Assembly (NCBI GenBank): GCA_002309805.1
Contig: DBYJ01000006.1
Span: 353 to 15,734 of the forward strand
Reading direction: 5' to 3'
DNA length: 15,382 nucleotides
DNA from: Bacteroidales bacterium UBA1189
Lineage (GTDB): Bacteria > Bacteroidota > Bacteroidia > Bacteroidales > Bacteroidaceae
Part shown: positions 1 to 7,197 of the stretch, one piece after another
Position numbering within the stretch: the first letter of the stretch is position 1
Layout: every line of letters begins with the position of its first letter
Notes under the pieces: model-generated
What the model saw: the letters and a program-made list of their open reading frames with translations, nothing else
What the model was told of the DNA's origin: nothing
Databases searched by the model: none
Position numbers and translations under genes: made by a program

Positions 1-655
1 GGTAGGGGCCGTAGTTGTTGGAGCAATTCGTCACGATGGTGGGCAGGCCGTAGGTGTCGTGGTAGGCACGTACGAAGTGATCTGACGAGGCCTTGGCAGC
101 GCTATAAGGGCTGTGAGGCTGGTACTTGAGGTCTTCGGTGAAGAAGAGTTCGCCGTAGGCCAGATGGTGCTGCCCGCTGGAGGCCTTCGTGGTGAAGGGG
201 GGCTGGATGCCTTCGGGGTGCGTCATTTCCAGGGCACCATACACTTCGTCGGTACTGATGTGGTAGAAGCGTTTGCCTTCGTAGCCCTCCGGCAGGCTCT
301 CCCAATAGAGCTTGGCAGCTTGGAGGAGCGAGAGGGTGCCCATGACGTTGGTCTTAGCGAAGGTGAAGGGGTCCTTGATGCTGCGGTCCACGTGGCTCTC
401 AGCGGCAAGGTGGATAATGCCGTCGACATGCTCGCGCTGCATGAGGGCGTAGATGGTGTCAAAATCGCAAATGTCGGCACGGACGAAGGTGTAGTTGGGC
501 TTATCCTCGACGTCCTTCAAGTTGGCGAGGTTGCCGGCGTATGTCAGTTTGTCGACATTGATGATGTGATACTCGGGGTATTTGTTCACGAAAAGACGGA
601 CGACGTGGCTGCCGATGAAGCCCGCTCCGCCAGTGATGATGATAGTATTCTTCAT
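1..655 (-). CDS. rfbB: dTDP-glucose 4,6-dehydratase, 3' end cut off by window edge
   Basis: Catalyses dehydration of dTDP-glucose to dTDP-4-keto-6-deoxyglucose, the second step of dTDP-L-rhamnose and related deoxysugar synthesis, in the cytosol. Reading from the ATG at 655, the protein opens with MKNTIIITGGAGFIGSH, the extended-SDR GGxGFIGS NAD-binding loop. It continues with DKLTYAGN, HLAAESHVDRS and the STDEVYG segment that carries the catalytic Thr, Asp and Glu. The SPYSAAKASSDH segment supplies the catalytic Tyr and Lys. The visible 218 codons end at NCSNNYGPY, so about 130-170 C-terminal residues of a typical 350-390 residue enzyme lie outside the window. A -7 box at 699-706 lies 44 nt upstream of the start. 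Such genes usually sit in O-antigen or capsule loci; the neighbouring sugar genes are not visible here. Confidence 0.95.
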   Translation of the reverse strand, partial: MKNTIIITGGAGFIGSHVVRLFVNKYPEYHIINVDKLTYAGNLANLKDVEDKPNYTFVRADICDFDTIYALMQREHVDGIIHLAAESHVDRSIKDPFTFAKTNVMGTLSLLQAAKLYWESLPEGYEGKRFYHISTDEVYGALEMTHPEGIQPPFTTKASSGQHHLAYGELFFTEDLKYQPHSPYSAAKASSDHFVRAYHDTYGLPTIVTNCSNNYGPY

Positions 656-698
656 TTACGATTTGACAATTTACGAATTACTATTTCAAAACTGCCGT

Positions 699-732
699 CA
701 AAGATAATAGCTTTTTCTGAATAATCATTCAA
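699..732 (-). promoter_or_regulatory. Candidate promoter of rfbB
   Basis: On the minus strand 706-699 reads TATCTTTG, a perfect match to the Bacteroidetes -7 consensus TAnnTTTG, 44 nt before the rfbB ATG. The nearest TTG (732-730) is 23 nt upstream, longer than the usual 19-21, so the -33 element is weak or absent. Confidence 0.6.
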
Positions 733-801
733 AATGATTCAAAAAAAGTGCTGGCGGTACAAAAAACTCACTCTTCCACTCTTATTTTAAAAGGAAATGC
801 G

Positions 802-809
802 TATCTTTA
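802..809 (+). promoter_or_regulatory. Candidate -7 box for the arabinofuranosidase operon
   Basis: TATCTTTA matches TAnnTTTG at all but the last position and lies 32 nt before the ATG at 842. No good TTG is present 19-21 nt upstream. The box overlaps the alternative in-frame ATG at 797, which argues against that start. Confidence 0.45.
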
Positions 810-841
810 CGCCCAAAATCCATAAACGAATATCATTGCAC

Positions 842-2845
842 ATGAAAAAGACATTGCTTTCCCTTTTCGCCGCCATGCTGTGTGTGGCAGCCGCATCGGC
901 ACAGCCCGGCATGGACTGGGGCTCTCTGCCCGTCCACGACTATCAGGTAAATCTCAAGAAGGTGGGTGCTCCCATCCAGTCCACCATGTATGGAATTTTC
1001 TTTGAGGACATCAACTATGGCGCAGACGGCGGACTCTATGCCGAGTTGGTGAAGAACCGCTCTTTCGACTTCCCCTACGCCTTCACGGGCTGGCAGGTGG
1101 CTGGCAATGTGGAACTTCGCAAGGGCGACGGCCCCTTCGACCGCAACCCCAACTATGTCCGCCTGGGCTACAGCGGCCATCACGATAAGTTTACCGCCCT
1201 CATCAACGAAGGATTCTTCGGCATCGGTGTGGAGCAGGGTAAGACTTACAACTTTTCCGTCTGGGCTCGTGTGCCAGACGGTTTCAAGACTGCCAAGGTG
1301 CGCGTTCAGCTCGCCATCCCCAACACGATGGGTGAACGTCAGCAGTTTGCCGAAAAGGAGATTACCTTCGAGGGCAGCGAGTGGAAGAAGTACGAGGTGG
1401 CCATTGAGTCGCCTCTCACCCATCCGAAGGTCCAATTGCGCATTTTCCTCGTGGGGAGGAATAGCGTCGATTTGGAGCATGTCAGCCTCTTCCCTGCCGA
1501 TGCGTGGAACGGCATTCTTCGTAACGACCTTGTGCAGGCGTTGGCTGACCTCCATCCGGGTGTGTTTCGCTTCCCTGGCGGCTGTATCGTGGAGGGTACT
1601 GACCTCGCCACGCGCTACAACTGGAAGAATACCGTCGGTCCTGCCGAAAACCGCCCGTTGAACGAAAACCGCTGGCATTATACCTTCGACTACCGCTTCT
1701 TCCCCGACTACTTCCAGACCTATGGCCTCGGTTTCTATGAGTTCTTCTGCCTCTCGGAGGCTATCGGCGCCGCCCCGCTGCCTGTCATCAGTTGTGGCTT
1801 GGCCTGTCAGTTCCAGAACCGGCCCGAGGAAAACGCTCACTGCCCTGTGGATGAACTGCAGCCTTTTGTGCAGGATGCCCTCGACCTCATTGAGTTTGCC
1901 AACGGCAGCGTGGATACGAAGTGGGGCAAGGTGCGTGCCGACATGGGACACCCCGAGCCCTTTGGGCTGAAGTTCCTGGCTGTGGGCAACGAGCAGTGGG
2001 GACAGGAGTACATCGACCATGTGGAGCCCTTCATCGCCGCCCTGCGGAAGGCTCACCCCGAAATCAACATCATCGGCACCGCAGGCCCCTACAACAGCGG
2101 CGAGCAGTTCGACTTCCTTTGGCCGGAGATGCGCCGCCTGAAGGCAGACCTTGTCGATGAACACTACTATGCCCCCGAGAGTTGGTTCATCAGCCATGCC
2201 AACCGCTATGACACCTACGACCGCAAGGGGCCGAAGGTGTTTGCCGGAGAATATGCCTGCCACGGACGCGGCAAGAAGTACAACCACTTCAACGCCTCGC
2301 TCATGGAGGCTGCCTTTATGACGGGCTTGGAGCGTAATGCCGACGTCGTCTATATGGCCACCTATGCACCTCTCTTTGCCCATGTGGAGGGCTGGCAGTG
2401 GCGTCCCGACCTCATCTGGTACGACAACCTGCGCAGCGTCCGCACGTGCAGCTACTATGTGCAGCAGCTCTACAGCACCTACAAGGGCACTAATGTCCTC
2501 ACCCTTACAGAGAATGGAAAGGCTGTCGCAGGCAATGAGGGGCAGGATGGTCTTTTCGCCTCGGCGGTATTGGATAAGGAGAAAAACCAGGTTATTGTGA
2601 AGGTGGTGAACACGGCCAATGAGTCGCGCCGCTTCGACCTTACGTTCAATGGACTGAAGAAAAAACAGACGCTGGTAGATGGCGAGCATATCATCTTCCA
2701 CAGCGACAATCCCGACTTGGAGAACACCGTGCAGAACCCCGCTGCCGTGTTGCCCCGCACGTTCCAACAGCGCGTTGAGGGCAACGTCATGCACGGCCGT
2801 ATCGCTCCCAACACCTTCTGCGTCTATGCGTTCACGATACAGTAG
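842..2845 (+). CDS. Secreted GH51 alpha-L-arabinofuranosidase with inserted carbohydrate-binding-like domain
   Basis: Predicted to release terminal alpha-L-arabinofuranosyl residues from arabinan or arabinoxylan in the periplasm or at the cell surface (EC 3.2.1.55). The 667-residue product starts with a clear signal peptide, MKKTLLSLFAAMLCVAAASA, so the ATG at 842 is chosen over the one at 797, which lies on the promoter. Residues about 28-78 (IFFEDINYGADGGLYAEL) begin the GH51 fold. Residues about 80-218 look like a CBM4/9-type beta-sandwich insertion. The catalytic barrel follows, with VFRFPGG, then VGNEQWG with the acid/base Glu384, and FAGEYACH with the nucleophile Glu470. A C-terminal beta domain closes the protein. 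The next gene overlaps its last 20 nt, indicating translational coupling. The gene is GC-rich like its neighbours. Substrate range cannot be read from the sequence, and no SusC/SusD pair is in the window. Confidence 0.93.
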   Translation: MKKTLLSLFAAMLCVAAASAQPGMDWGSLPVHDYQVNLKKVGAPIQSTMYGIFFEDINYGADGGLYAELVKNRSFDFPYAFTGWQVAGNVELRKGDGPFDRNPNYVRLGYSGHHDKFTALINEGFFGIGVEQGKTYNFSVWARVPDGFKTAKVRVQLAIPNTMGERQQFAEKEITFEGSEWKKYEVAIESPLTHPKVQLRIFLVGRNSVDLEHVSLFPADAWNGILRNDLVQALADLHPGVFRFPGGCIVEGTDLATRYNWKNTVGPAENRPLNENRWHYTFDYRFFPDYFQTYGLGFYEFFCLSEAIGAAPLPVISCGLACQFQNRPEENAHCPVDELQPFVQDALDLIEFANGSVDTKWGKVRADMGHPEPFGLKFLAVGNEQWGQEYIDHVEPFIAALRKAHPEINIIGTAGPYNSGEQFDFLWPEMRRLKADLVDEHYYAPESWFISHANRYDTYDRKGPKVFAGEYACHGRGKKYNHFNASLMEAAFMTGLERNADVVYMATYAPLFAHVEGWQWRPDLIWYDNLRSVRTCSYYVQQLYSTYKGTNVLTLTENGKAVAGNEGQDGLFASAVLDKEKNQVIVKVVNTANESRRFDLTFNGLKKKQTLVDGEHIIFHSDNPDLENTVQNPAAVLPRTFQQRVEGNVMHGRIAPNTFCVYAFTIQ

Positions 2846-3551
2846 TCTTGTTGTGCTGTGGCTGCTGCTGGCAGCGCCGGTAGCAGCCACAGCACAGTTC
2901 GTGCCCGACTCGCTCTGCACCGTCGATACGCTGCACTGGGAGCCCAACCCCGACATGCAAGCGCGTCATGCTACCGTGTTGAACGACCGCAATGCCATTC
3001 AGTTGGAGGCTGCGAAGCGATTTGGCTTGCGCACTCCGCTGGAGACACGCGAAGGGGCAGAGGCGGTTACGGCAGGACTGACGTTTATCGAGAGTTGCGA
3101 TGCCTATACGGTCGATTCGCTCGAATACTCTATTCCCTATCTTACCTCTGCTGCTGAGGCATTGGTAAGGGACATCGGCGAGGCATTCCGCGACAGCGTC
3201 AGGGCGGCCGGGGAAGGGGAGTACCGCATCATTGTCACTTCTGTGCTGCGCACCGTCGAGGATGTAGCCCGTCTGCGAGCCTCGGGCAACCGCAATGCTG
3301 TTCCCAACTCCACCCATTGCTTTGCCACCACTTTCGACCTCTCCTATGAACGCTTCTATCGTTTGGCCACTGCCGATGAATGGTTGGACGCCACCTTCGA
3401 CCCTCATGAGGTGACCGGCATCCTCTATGCCGACCCTGAAAAGCTGACGAATATCCTCGTCTCCATCGTCACCCGCTACCGTGCCCAACGCCGCTGTTAT
3501 GCCATCTTCGAACGTGGCGAAAACTGCATCCATATCACTGTAAGACGTTGA
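2826..3551 (+). CDS. Exported DUF5715-like protein with peptidase M15-like zinc motif
   Basis: A 241-residue exported protein. The start at 2826 gives a signal peptide (MRSRYSSLVVLWLLLAAPVA, cleavage likely after ATA and before QFVPD) and overlaps the arabinofuranosidase end by 20 nt in another frame. An open frame extends upstream, but that would read through the preceding gene and lose the leader. The core SVLRTVEDVARLR followed by NSTHCFATTFD matches the M15 (VanY/D-Ala-D-Ala carboxypeptidase-like) signature SxHxxGxAxD: Ser162, His164 and Asp171 are kept, while the Gly and Ala positions are Ala167 and Thr169. A later CIHITV (His236) fits the third metal ligand. I recall such Bacteroidetes proteins being placed in DUF5715. 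A periplasmic peptidoglycan-related hydrolase is plausible. Activity is not assured, given the two substituted positions. Confidence 0.8.
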   Translation: MRSRYSSLVVLWLLLAAPVAATAQFVPDSLCTVDTLHWEPNPDMQARHATVLNDRNAIQLEAAKRFGLRTPLETREGAEAVTAGLTFIESCDAYTVDSLEYSIPYLTSAAEALVRDIGEAFRDSVRAAGEGEYRIIVTSVLRTVEDVARLRASGNRNAVPNSTHCFATTFDLSYERFYRLATADEWLDATFDPHEVTGILYADPEKLTNILVSIVTRYRAQRRCYAIFERGENCIHITVRR

Positions 3552-3558
3552 GGGCGTT

Positions 3559-4311
3559 ATGAAAGCAATAGTTATTGGCGCTACGTCGGGTATAGGGCGC
3601 GAGGTGGCTGGGCGTCTGGTGAAGGAGGGTTGGCAGGTGGGCATATCGGGGCGGAGGACGGAGGCCCTCGAGTCGTTCCTTCAAGAGTTGGGCGCAGACA
3701 GAGTCTGCGTAGCCACGATGGATGTAACGAAGCCGGAGGCGACGTCTGCATTGGATGCGCTGATTGAAAGAATGGGAAGCCCCGACCTATTCCTATACGT
3801 TTCAGGAGTGGGCTATCAAAACCTCGAGCTGGATGAGGAAAAAGAAATCCGAACCGTCAAGACCAACTGCGAGGGCATGGTGCGGCTGGTGGCTCATTTC
3901 ATCCACTATGTGCAGTCAAAGCCTGACGACTATTCTGCATCGCACAAGGCACATGTTGCCGTTGTCACGTCGGTAGCAGGCACGGCAGGATTGGGTTCGG
4001 CGCCTGCATACTCTGCCACGAAGCGGATGCAGAGCACCTACCTTTCGGCGTTGGCTCAGTTAGCTCGTATGGAGCACATTCCCATCCGTGTGACGGACAT
4101 CCGCCCAGGCTTTGTGGCTACGGACATCCTCAATCCCGACAAGCATTACCCCATGCTGATTTCTCGTGCTAAGGCTGCCGACTATATCCTCCGCGGCCTT
4201 CGCCAAAAACGGCGTATAGTGACCTTTGATTGGCGATTCCGTCTGCTTGTCTTCTTTTGGCGGCTCATCCCACGCTGTCTTTGGGAGCGCCTGACTTGGG
4301 TGAAAAACTGA
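3559..4311 (+). CDS. Short-chain dehydrogenase/reductase (classical SDR)
   Basis: A 250-residue cytosolic NAD(P)-dependent oxidoreductase of the classical SDR family. The N-terminus MKAIVIGATSGIGREVA contains the TGxxxGxG-type nucleotide loop (GATSGIG), and ISGRR after the second beta strand suggests NADP preference. Catalytic residues are Ser138 (VTSVAG) and Tyr151 with Lys155 (AYSATK). DIRPGFVATDI is the usual post-catalytic segment. The C-terminal 40 residues are rich in Trp, Phe and Arg (FDWRFRLLVFFWRLIP), possibly an amphipathic or membrane-touching tail. The gene starts 7 nt after the preceding stop, so it probably belongs to the same operon. The substrate is unknown; nothing here links it clearly to arabinose metabolism. 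Confidence 0.9.
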   Translation: MKAIVIGATSGIGREVAGRLVKEGWQVGISGRRTEALESFLQELGADRVCVATMDVTKPEATSALDALIERMGSPDLFLYVSGVGYQNLELDEEKEIRTVKTNCEGMVRLVAHFIHYVQSKPDDYSASHKAHVAVVTSVAGTAGLGSAPAYSATKRMQSTYLSALAQLARMEHIPIRVTDIRPGFVATDILNPDKHYPMLISRAKAADYILRGLRQKRRIVTFDWRFRLLVFFWRLIPRCLWERLTWVKN

Positions 4312-4327
4312 GTGTGGGGCGGCTTAA

Positions 4328-4391
4328 GCAGTTTTTTCGGGAAAAACGTGCAGTTTTTTTGGAAAAAGGTTGCAGGATTGGAAAAAGCGGT
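4328..4391 (+). repeat. Three tandem ~21-bp repeats just upstream of the tRNA-Val -7 box
   Basis: Copies start at 4328, 4350 and 4372, each beginning GCAG. Copy 1 contains AGTTTTTTCGGGAAAAA, copy 2 AGTTTTTTTGGAAAAAG, and copy 3 is degenerate (GCAGGATTGGAAAAAGCGGT). The -33 TTG lies at the junction of copies 2 and 3. The T-tract/A-tract dyads may act as upstream promoter DNA or weak terminator-like hairpins for the preceding operon. Confidence 0.7.
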
Positions 4392-4400
4392 GTATCTTTG
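4370..4400 (+). promoter_or_regulatory. Promoter of tRNA-Val
   Basis: TTG at 4370-4372, a spacer of 20 nt, then TATCTTTG at 4393-4400. This is an ideal Bacteroidetes housekeeping promoter, ending 18 nt before the mature tRNA start. Confidence 0.85.
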
Positions 4401-4418
4401 CCGCGAAATTTGAATGAT

Positions 4419-4493
4419 AGGGGCGTAGCCCAGCTGGTTAAGAGCGCTGCAGTCACATTGCAGAGGTCATCGGTTCGAGCCCGATCGTCCCTA
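4419..4493 (+). tRNA. tRNA-Val, anticodon CAC
   Basis: The 75-nt cloverleaf can be drawn fully. The acceptor is AGGGGCG paired with CGTCCCT, with one G-U pair and A73. The D arm contains the loop AGCTGGTTAA and has a C-A mismatch in its stem. The anticodon stem is CTGCA/TGCAG with loop GTCACAT, giving anticodon CAC, which reads GTG. The variable loop is AGGTC and the T stem ATCGG/CCGAT with loop TTCGAGC. CCA is not encoded. A strong promoter and a Rho-independent terminator flank it, so it is probably a single-gene transcript. Confidence 0.93.
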
Positions 4494-4531
4494 CTGAAAA
4501 AACCGTACCCAATAGGGTGCGGTTTTTTCAG
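4494..4531 (+). terminator. Rho-independent terminator after tRNA-Val
   Basis: The arms are 4494-4510 (CTGAAAAAACCGTACCC) and 4515-4531 (GGGTGCGGTTTTTTCAG), with loop AATA and one G-U pair. The stem starts one base after the tRNA end. The A/T tracts make it work in both directions. Confidence 0.9.
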
Positions 4532-4532
4532 T

Positions 4533-4596
4533 CAACGGGTCAACAAGTCAACGAGTCAACAGGTCAACGGGTCGACAAGTCGATAGCTCAACAGGT
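4533..4596. repeat. Octamer tandem tract, 8 degenerate copies of CAACNNGT
   Basis: Eight consecutive 8-bp units run without a gap: CAACGGGT, CAACAAGT, CAACGAGT, CAACAGGT, CAACGGGT, CGACAAGT, CGATAGCT, CAACAGGT. Variation sits mostly at positions 5-6. I recall similar GTCAAC octamer tracts from other Bacteroides and Prevotella genomes, where they cause spurious short ORF calls. No function is known to me. Confidence 0.85.
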
Positions 4597-4612
4597 CACA
4601 TGAATCAACATG

Positions 4613-4648
4613 AAAAAAGAAATGAGGCGAAGGTTGCTTCGTCTCATT
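4613..4648 (-). terminator. Terminator of tRNA-Arg
   Basis: The stem pairs AATGAGGCGAAG (4621-4632) with CTTCGTCTCATT (4637-4648), loop GTTG, one G-U pair. On the minus strand it is followed by TTTCTTTTTT. It begins 6 nt beyond the tRNA-Arg 3' end. Confidence 0.85.
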
Positions 4649-4654
4649 CTCGTG

Positions 4655-4728
4655 TGACTCCTATAGGATTCAAACCTATAACCTTCTGATCCGTAGTCAG
4701 ATGCTCTATTCAGTTGAGCTAAGGAGCC
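4655..4728 (-). tRNA. tRNA-Arg, anticodon ACG
   Basis: A 74-nt cloverleaf on the minus strand. The acceptor GGCTCCT pairs with AGGAGTC (one G-U), with A73. The D stem is GCTC/GAGC. The anticodon stem TCTGA/TCAGA carries loop CTACGGA, giving anticodon ACG, normally deaminated to ICG to read CGU/CGC/CGA. The T stem TATAG/CTATA-type arm has loop TTTGAATC. CCA is not encoded. The gene has its own promoter and terminator and faces tRNA-Val. Confidence 0.93.
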
Positions 4729-4752
4729 GTGCTTCCTACTGGAAAAGCGGTG

Positions 4753-4783
4753 CAAAGGTACGGCACAATTTTGGATTGTGCAA
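4753..4783 (-). promoter_or_regulatory. Promoter of tRNA-Arg
   Basis: Minus strand: TTG (4783-4781), 20-nt spacer, then TACCTTTG (4760-4753), an ideal match, 25 nt before the mature tRNA. The spacer contains the dyad CACAATTTTGGATTGTG. Confidence 0.85.
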
Positions 4784-4826
4784 GCATTTGGGGAAGTTTT
4801 TTTGAGAAAATGAAGAAGAAAGTGGT

Positions 4827-7145
4827 TTATCTCTCGATAAAACGGGTGTTGAAGAGCTGCCAGCCGACGGTGATGCCGATGCCCCAGGGGTTCAGGGGAG
4901 AGCTGTTGTGGGAGAGGTAGGCGCTGGCGACAATAGTGGAGAAACGTCCGACGACAGAGAGTTCCTCCATGTGGCCTAAACGGCTGAAATAAGAGCCATA
5001 GTAGGGGCGGTAGTTGCTGTCCTGCAGGATGGGGCGGAGGGGGAGGAAGGCATAGCCTTCGAGGCGGACGCTGACGATGCTTGAGAGGTTGTAGATGGGG
5101 ATGAGGCCGGCGGCAACGTACTTGTTGGAGCGGAAGTAGCTGTTATAGGTGAACGTGGAGGAGGCGGTGGGGGTGAAGGCGTTGGCCTGCATCATGGTGG
5201 CGGTGAAGTCCTGCGTCAGGTTGCGCGATGAATAGAAGGCTTCGGCATAGGTGCCGAGGGTGATTTTCTTCGAGAGGGGCAGGTAGCGTTGGTCCTTGAA
5301 CATGACCTGCAGCCAGCTGATGGGAGAGGTCTCGACGATGGGCATCAGCGAGGAGTGGCCGTGGACAGGGTCGGCAGGGGTGTAGATGCTGGTGCCGGAG
5401 AATACTTGGGCGAGGACGTACTGGGCACGTCCGCGGGTGGCGTACTGGGGGCTGTTGAGTGAGTTCTGGCCAAAGAACACCGAGCCGCCGAGGAGGGTGT
5501 AGTCGTTCTCGCTGTAGAGGGGGTTGAGGATGTCGAGGGTGCCGCCGGGGACGTAGGTGTCGGTGATGCGTCCGACGCCGATGCCGAACTCAGCCTTTTG
5601 CTGCGAGAGGAAGGGCAGGGCAGTCTTGAGCTTGATGAACGACTCGCGTTCCTTATTCAATGAAGGCTCGGACGAGCCGGAGAAGAGGTAGTCCTGCTTG
5701 TAATAGTCGATGGTGGAGTAGGCGCCGAGTATGCGTACGGAGACGGGGATGGCCGAGGCGAAGAAGTTGAGGCGTGCCATGAGCTGGACGTTGTTGTAGG
5801 TACGTCCCAGCTGGCCGTCGAGGAGGACTTCGATGGAGCGCCGCCCGAGGTGGTTGAAGTAGAAGCCGTAATAGACCTGGCTGATGTTGCCTGTGGAGAG
5901 AGCGCCGCCCAGCATGAGTGAGACGTTGTTCTCGAGCGAGACGTCAAGCTGCAGGTCGAAGGAGCGGTCGAAGGGGTTGTAGATGGCGGTGGGGAGGATT
6001 TCGGAGATGCTGTTGTCGGAGAGGAGGCGGAAGTAGGCCTGTCGCAGTTCGTCGAGGGAGAAGTACTCCTCGTCCTCGTCACGTATCTCGCGCTTGATGT
6101 ACTGGCGCTGTTCGTCGGTAGCTCCGCGGACGTAGATGTTGCGGAAGCGGATGTCGGGGAAGGTGGCCTTGAAGGCTTCGCGCCGGGCGCGGACGGAGTC
6201 GAGGGGCACGGTCCGGGGCACCTTGCTGCGGATGCTGTCAATCAGGCGGAGGGTGGTCTCGTAGCCCAGGTCGTGCAGTTGTTTCACCTTGTGGAAGTCG
6301 AGCAGGCCGACCTCGCCCTTGAGGTCGAACTTCATGAGGATGCCGTTCGAGTCGGGCAGCGCGTAGTTGGTGCGAGCCATGATCATGGTCTCCAGCTGCC
6401 CGATGACGTCGTCAGGCTCGGGGCGCTCCTGTCCGTAAGCCGTGACGCTGCCGATGATGAAGTCGGGGTGGAAATCCTCCTTCATGATGTCGACGGGGAA
6501 GTTGTTGAAGATGCCGCCGTCGTAGGCCAGCTCGCCGTCCACCTCGATGGGCTTGAAGACGAAGGGGAAGGTCATCGAGGCGCGGACAGCCCTGCCCAGG
6601 TCGCCGTGGTCGAAGATGAGCGGGCGCTTCTCATAGACGTTCGAGGCCACGCAGCGGAACGGCACGAACAGTTTGTCGAAGTCGCCGTCGCAGGCTGCCG
6701 TGGGCTGGGCAAAGGTCTCCATGAACATCAGGTTCATGTAGACGGGGTTGATGAGGTTGGTGGGCAGCGAGGGCGAGAAGGCGATGCTGTCGGCTCCGAG
6801 GTCGGCCTTGACGGTCAGGAATTCGGGCGAGGGGTCGTTCCGCTTGATGTAGTAGAGGTTGTTCTCGTCGATGGTGCCCGTGTAGGCCTTGTTGAAGTCG
6901 GGCGAGGCGATGTAGTCCATCATCTCGCGGGGCGAGTAGCCCATGGCGTAGAGCGAGGCCACGATAGCGCCCATCGAGGTGCCCGTCACGTAGTCGATGG
7001 GGATGCCGTTATCCTCCAACGCATGGATGATGCCGATGTGGGTGAGGCCCCTGGCGCCTCCACCGCTCAATACCAACCCCACCTTCTGCGCCGGCAAGGC
7101 AACGGAAAGCAGCATCGTCAACAGGTATACGACAATCCTTTTCAT
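4827..7145 (-). CDS. Patatin-like phospholipase with C-terminal outer-membrane barrel (PlpD/type Vd-like)
   Basis: A 772-residue envelope protein combining a lipid acyl hydrolase with a surface-antigen-like barrel. The leader MKRIVVYLLTMLLSVALPAQ suits Sec export. The patatin domain (about 21-310) has the oxyanion loop LSGGGARG (28-33), the nucleophile elbow GTSMG (Ser57) and the catalytic Asp209 in YDGG, with FNNFPVD after it. A POTRA-like stretch (about 330-430: RFRNIYVRGATDEQRQYIKREI, then DELRQAYFRLLSDNSISEILPT) joins it to about 350 residues of alternating beta strands that resemble the bacterial surface antigen family. An in-frame ATG at 7148 is equally possible. The ATG at 7187 is rejected because the promoter (7167-7197) overlaps it. 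By family the activity would be phospholipase A, but the substrate is not known. It ends 44 nt before the tRNA-Arg promoter. Confidence 0.9.
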   Translation of the reverse strand: MKRIVVYLLTMLLSVALPAQKVGLVLSGGGARGLTHIGIIHALEDNGIPIDYVTGTSMGAIVASLYAMGYSPREMMDYIASPDFNKAYTGTIDENNLYYIKRNDPSPEFLTVKADLGADSIAFSPSLPTNLINPVYMNLMFMETFAQPTAACDGDFDKLFVPFRCVASNVYEKRPLIFDHGDLGRAVRASMTFPFVFKPIEVDGELAYDGGIFNNFPVDIMKEDFHPDFIIGSVTAYGQERPEPDDVIGQLETMIMARTNYALPDSNGILMKFDLKGEVGLLDFHKVKQLHDLGYETTLRLIDSIRSKVPRTVPLDSVRARREAFKATFPDIRFRNIYVRGATDEQRQYIKREIRDEDEEYFSLDELRQAYFRLLSDNSISEILPTAIYNPFDRSFDLQLDVSLENNVSLMLGGALSTGNISQVYYGFYFNHLGRRSIEVLLDGQLGRTYNNVQLMARLNFFASAIPVSVRILGAYSTIDYYKQDYLFSGSSEPSLNKERESFIKLKTALPFLSQQKAEFGIGVGRITDTYVPGGTLDILNPLYSENDYTLLGGSVFFGQNSLNSPQYATRGRAQYVLAQVFSGTSIYTPADPVHGHSSLMPIVETSPISWLQVMFKDQRYLPLSKKITLGTYAEAFYSSRNLTQDFTATMMQANAFTPTASSTFTYNSYFRSNKYVAAGLIPIYNLSSIVSVRLEGYAFLPLRPILQDSNYRPYYGSYFSRLGHMEELSVVGRFSTIVASAYLSHNSSPLNPWGIGITVGWQLFNTRFIER

Positions 7146-7166
7146 CATCCCTTCGGATTTCGGCTG

Positions 7167-7197
7167 CGAAGGTAGCAAAAACTCCACACAATGCCAA
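7167..7197 (-). promoter_or_regulatory. Promoter of the patatin gene
   Basis: Minus strand: TTG (7197-7195), 20-nt spacer, TACCTTCG (7174-7167), one mismatch to TAnnTTTG. It lies about 20 nt before the chosen ATG, so the leader is very short. Confidence 0.75.

Noticed and set aside
797..841. Upstream in-frame ATG for the GH51 gene
   Set aside because: It overlaps the -7 box and would hide the signal peptide that starts at 842.
833..2956. A 707-codon open frame on the minus strand opposite the GH51 gene
   Set aside because: It mirrors the codon bias of the GC-rich GH51 gene, shows no recognisable motif, spans two real plus-strand genes, and lacks a promoter.
4230..4586. A 118-codon plus-strand frame across the SDR end, tRNA-Val and the octamer repeats
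   Set aside because: It translates a tRNA gene, a terminator and repeats; the Ser/Thr/Gln-rich end is the octamer tract.
4533..4596. CRISPR array
   Set aside because: The units are 8 bp and contiguous, without spacers.
4612..4659. Tiny plus-strand ORF MKKEMRRRLLRLILV
   Set aside because: It is the tRNA-Arg terminator hairpin and its A-tract read as codons, and it runs into the tRNA gene.
6273..7175. A 300-codon plus-strand frame opposite the patatin gene
   Set aside because: It is antisense to clear patatin motifs and has the Val/Asp/Gly-rich composition of a shadow frame.
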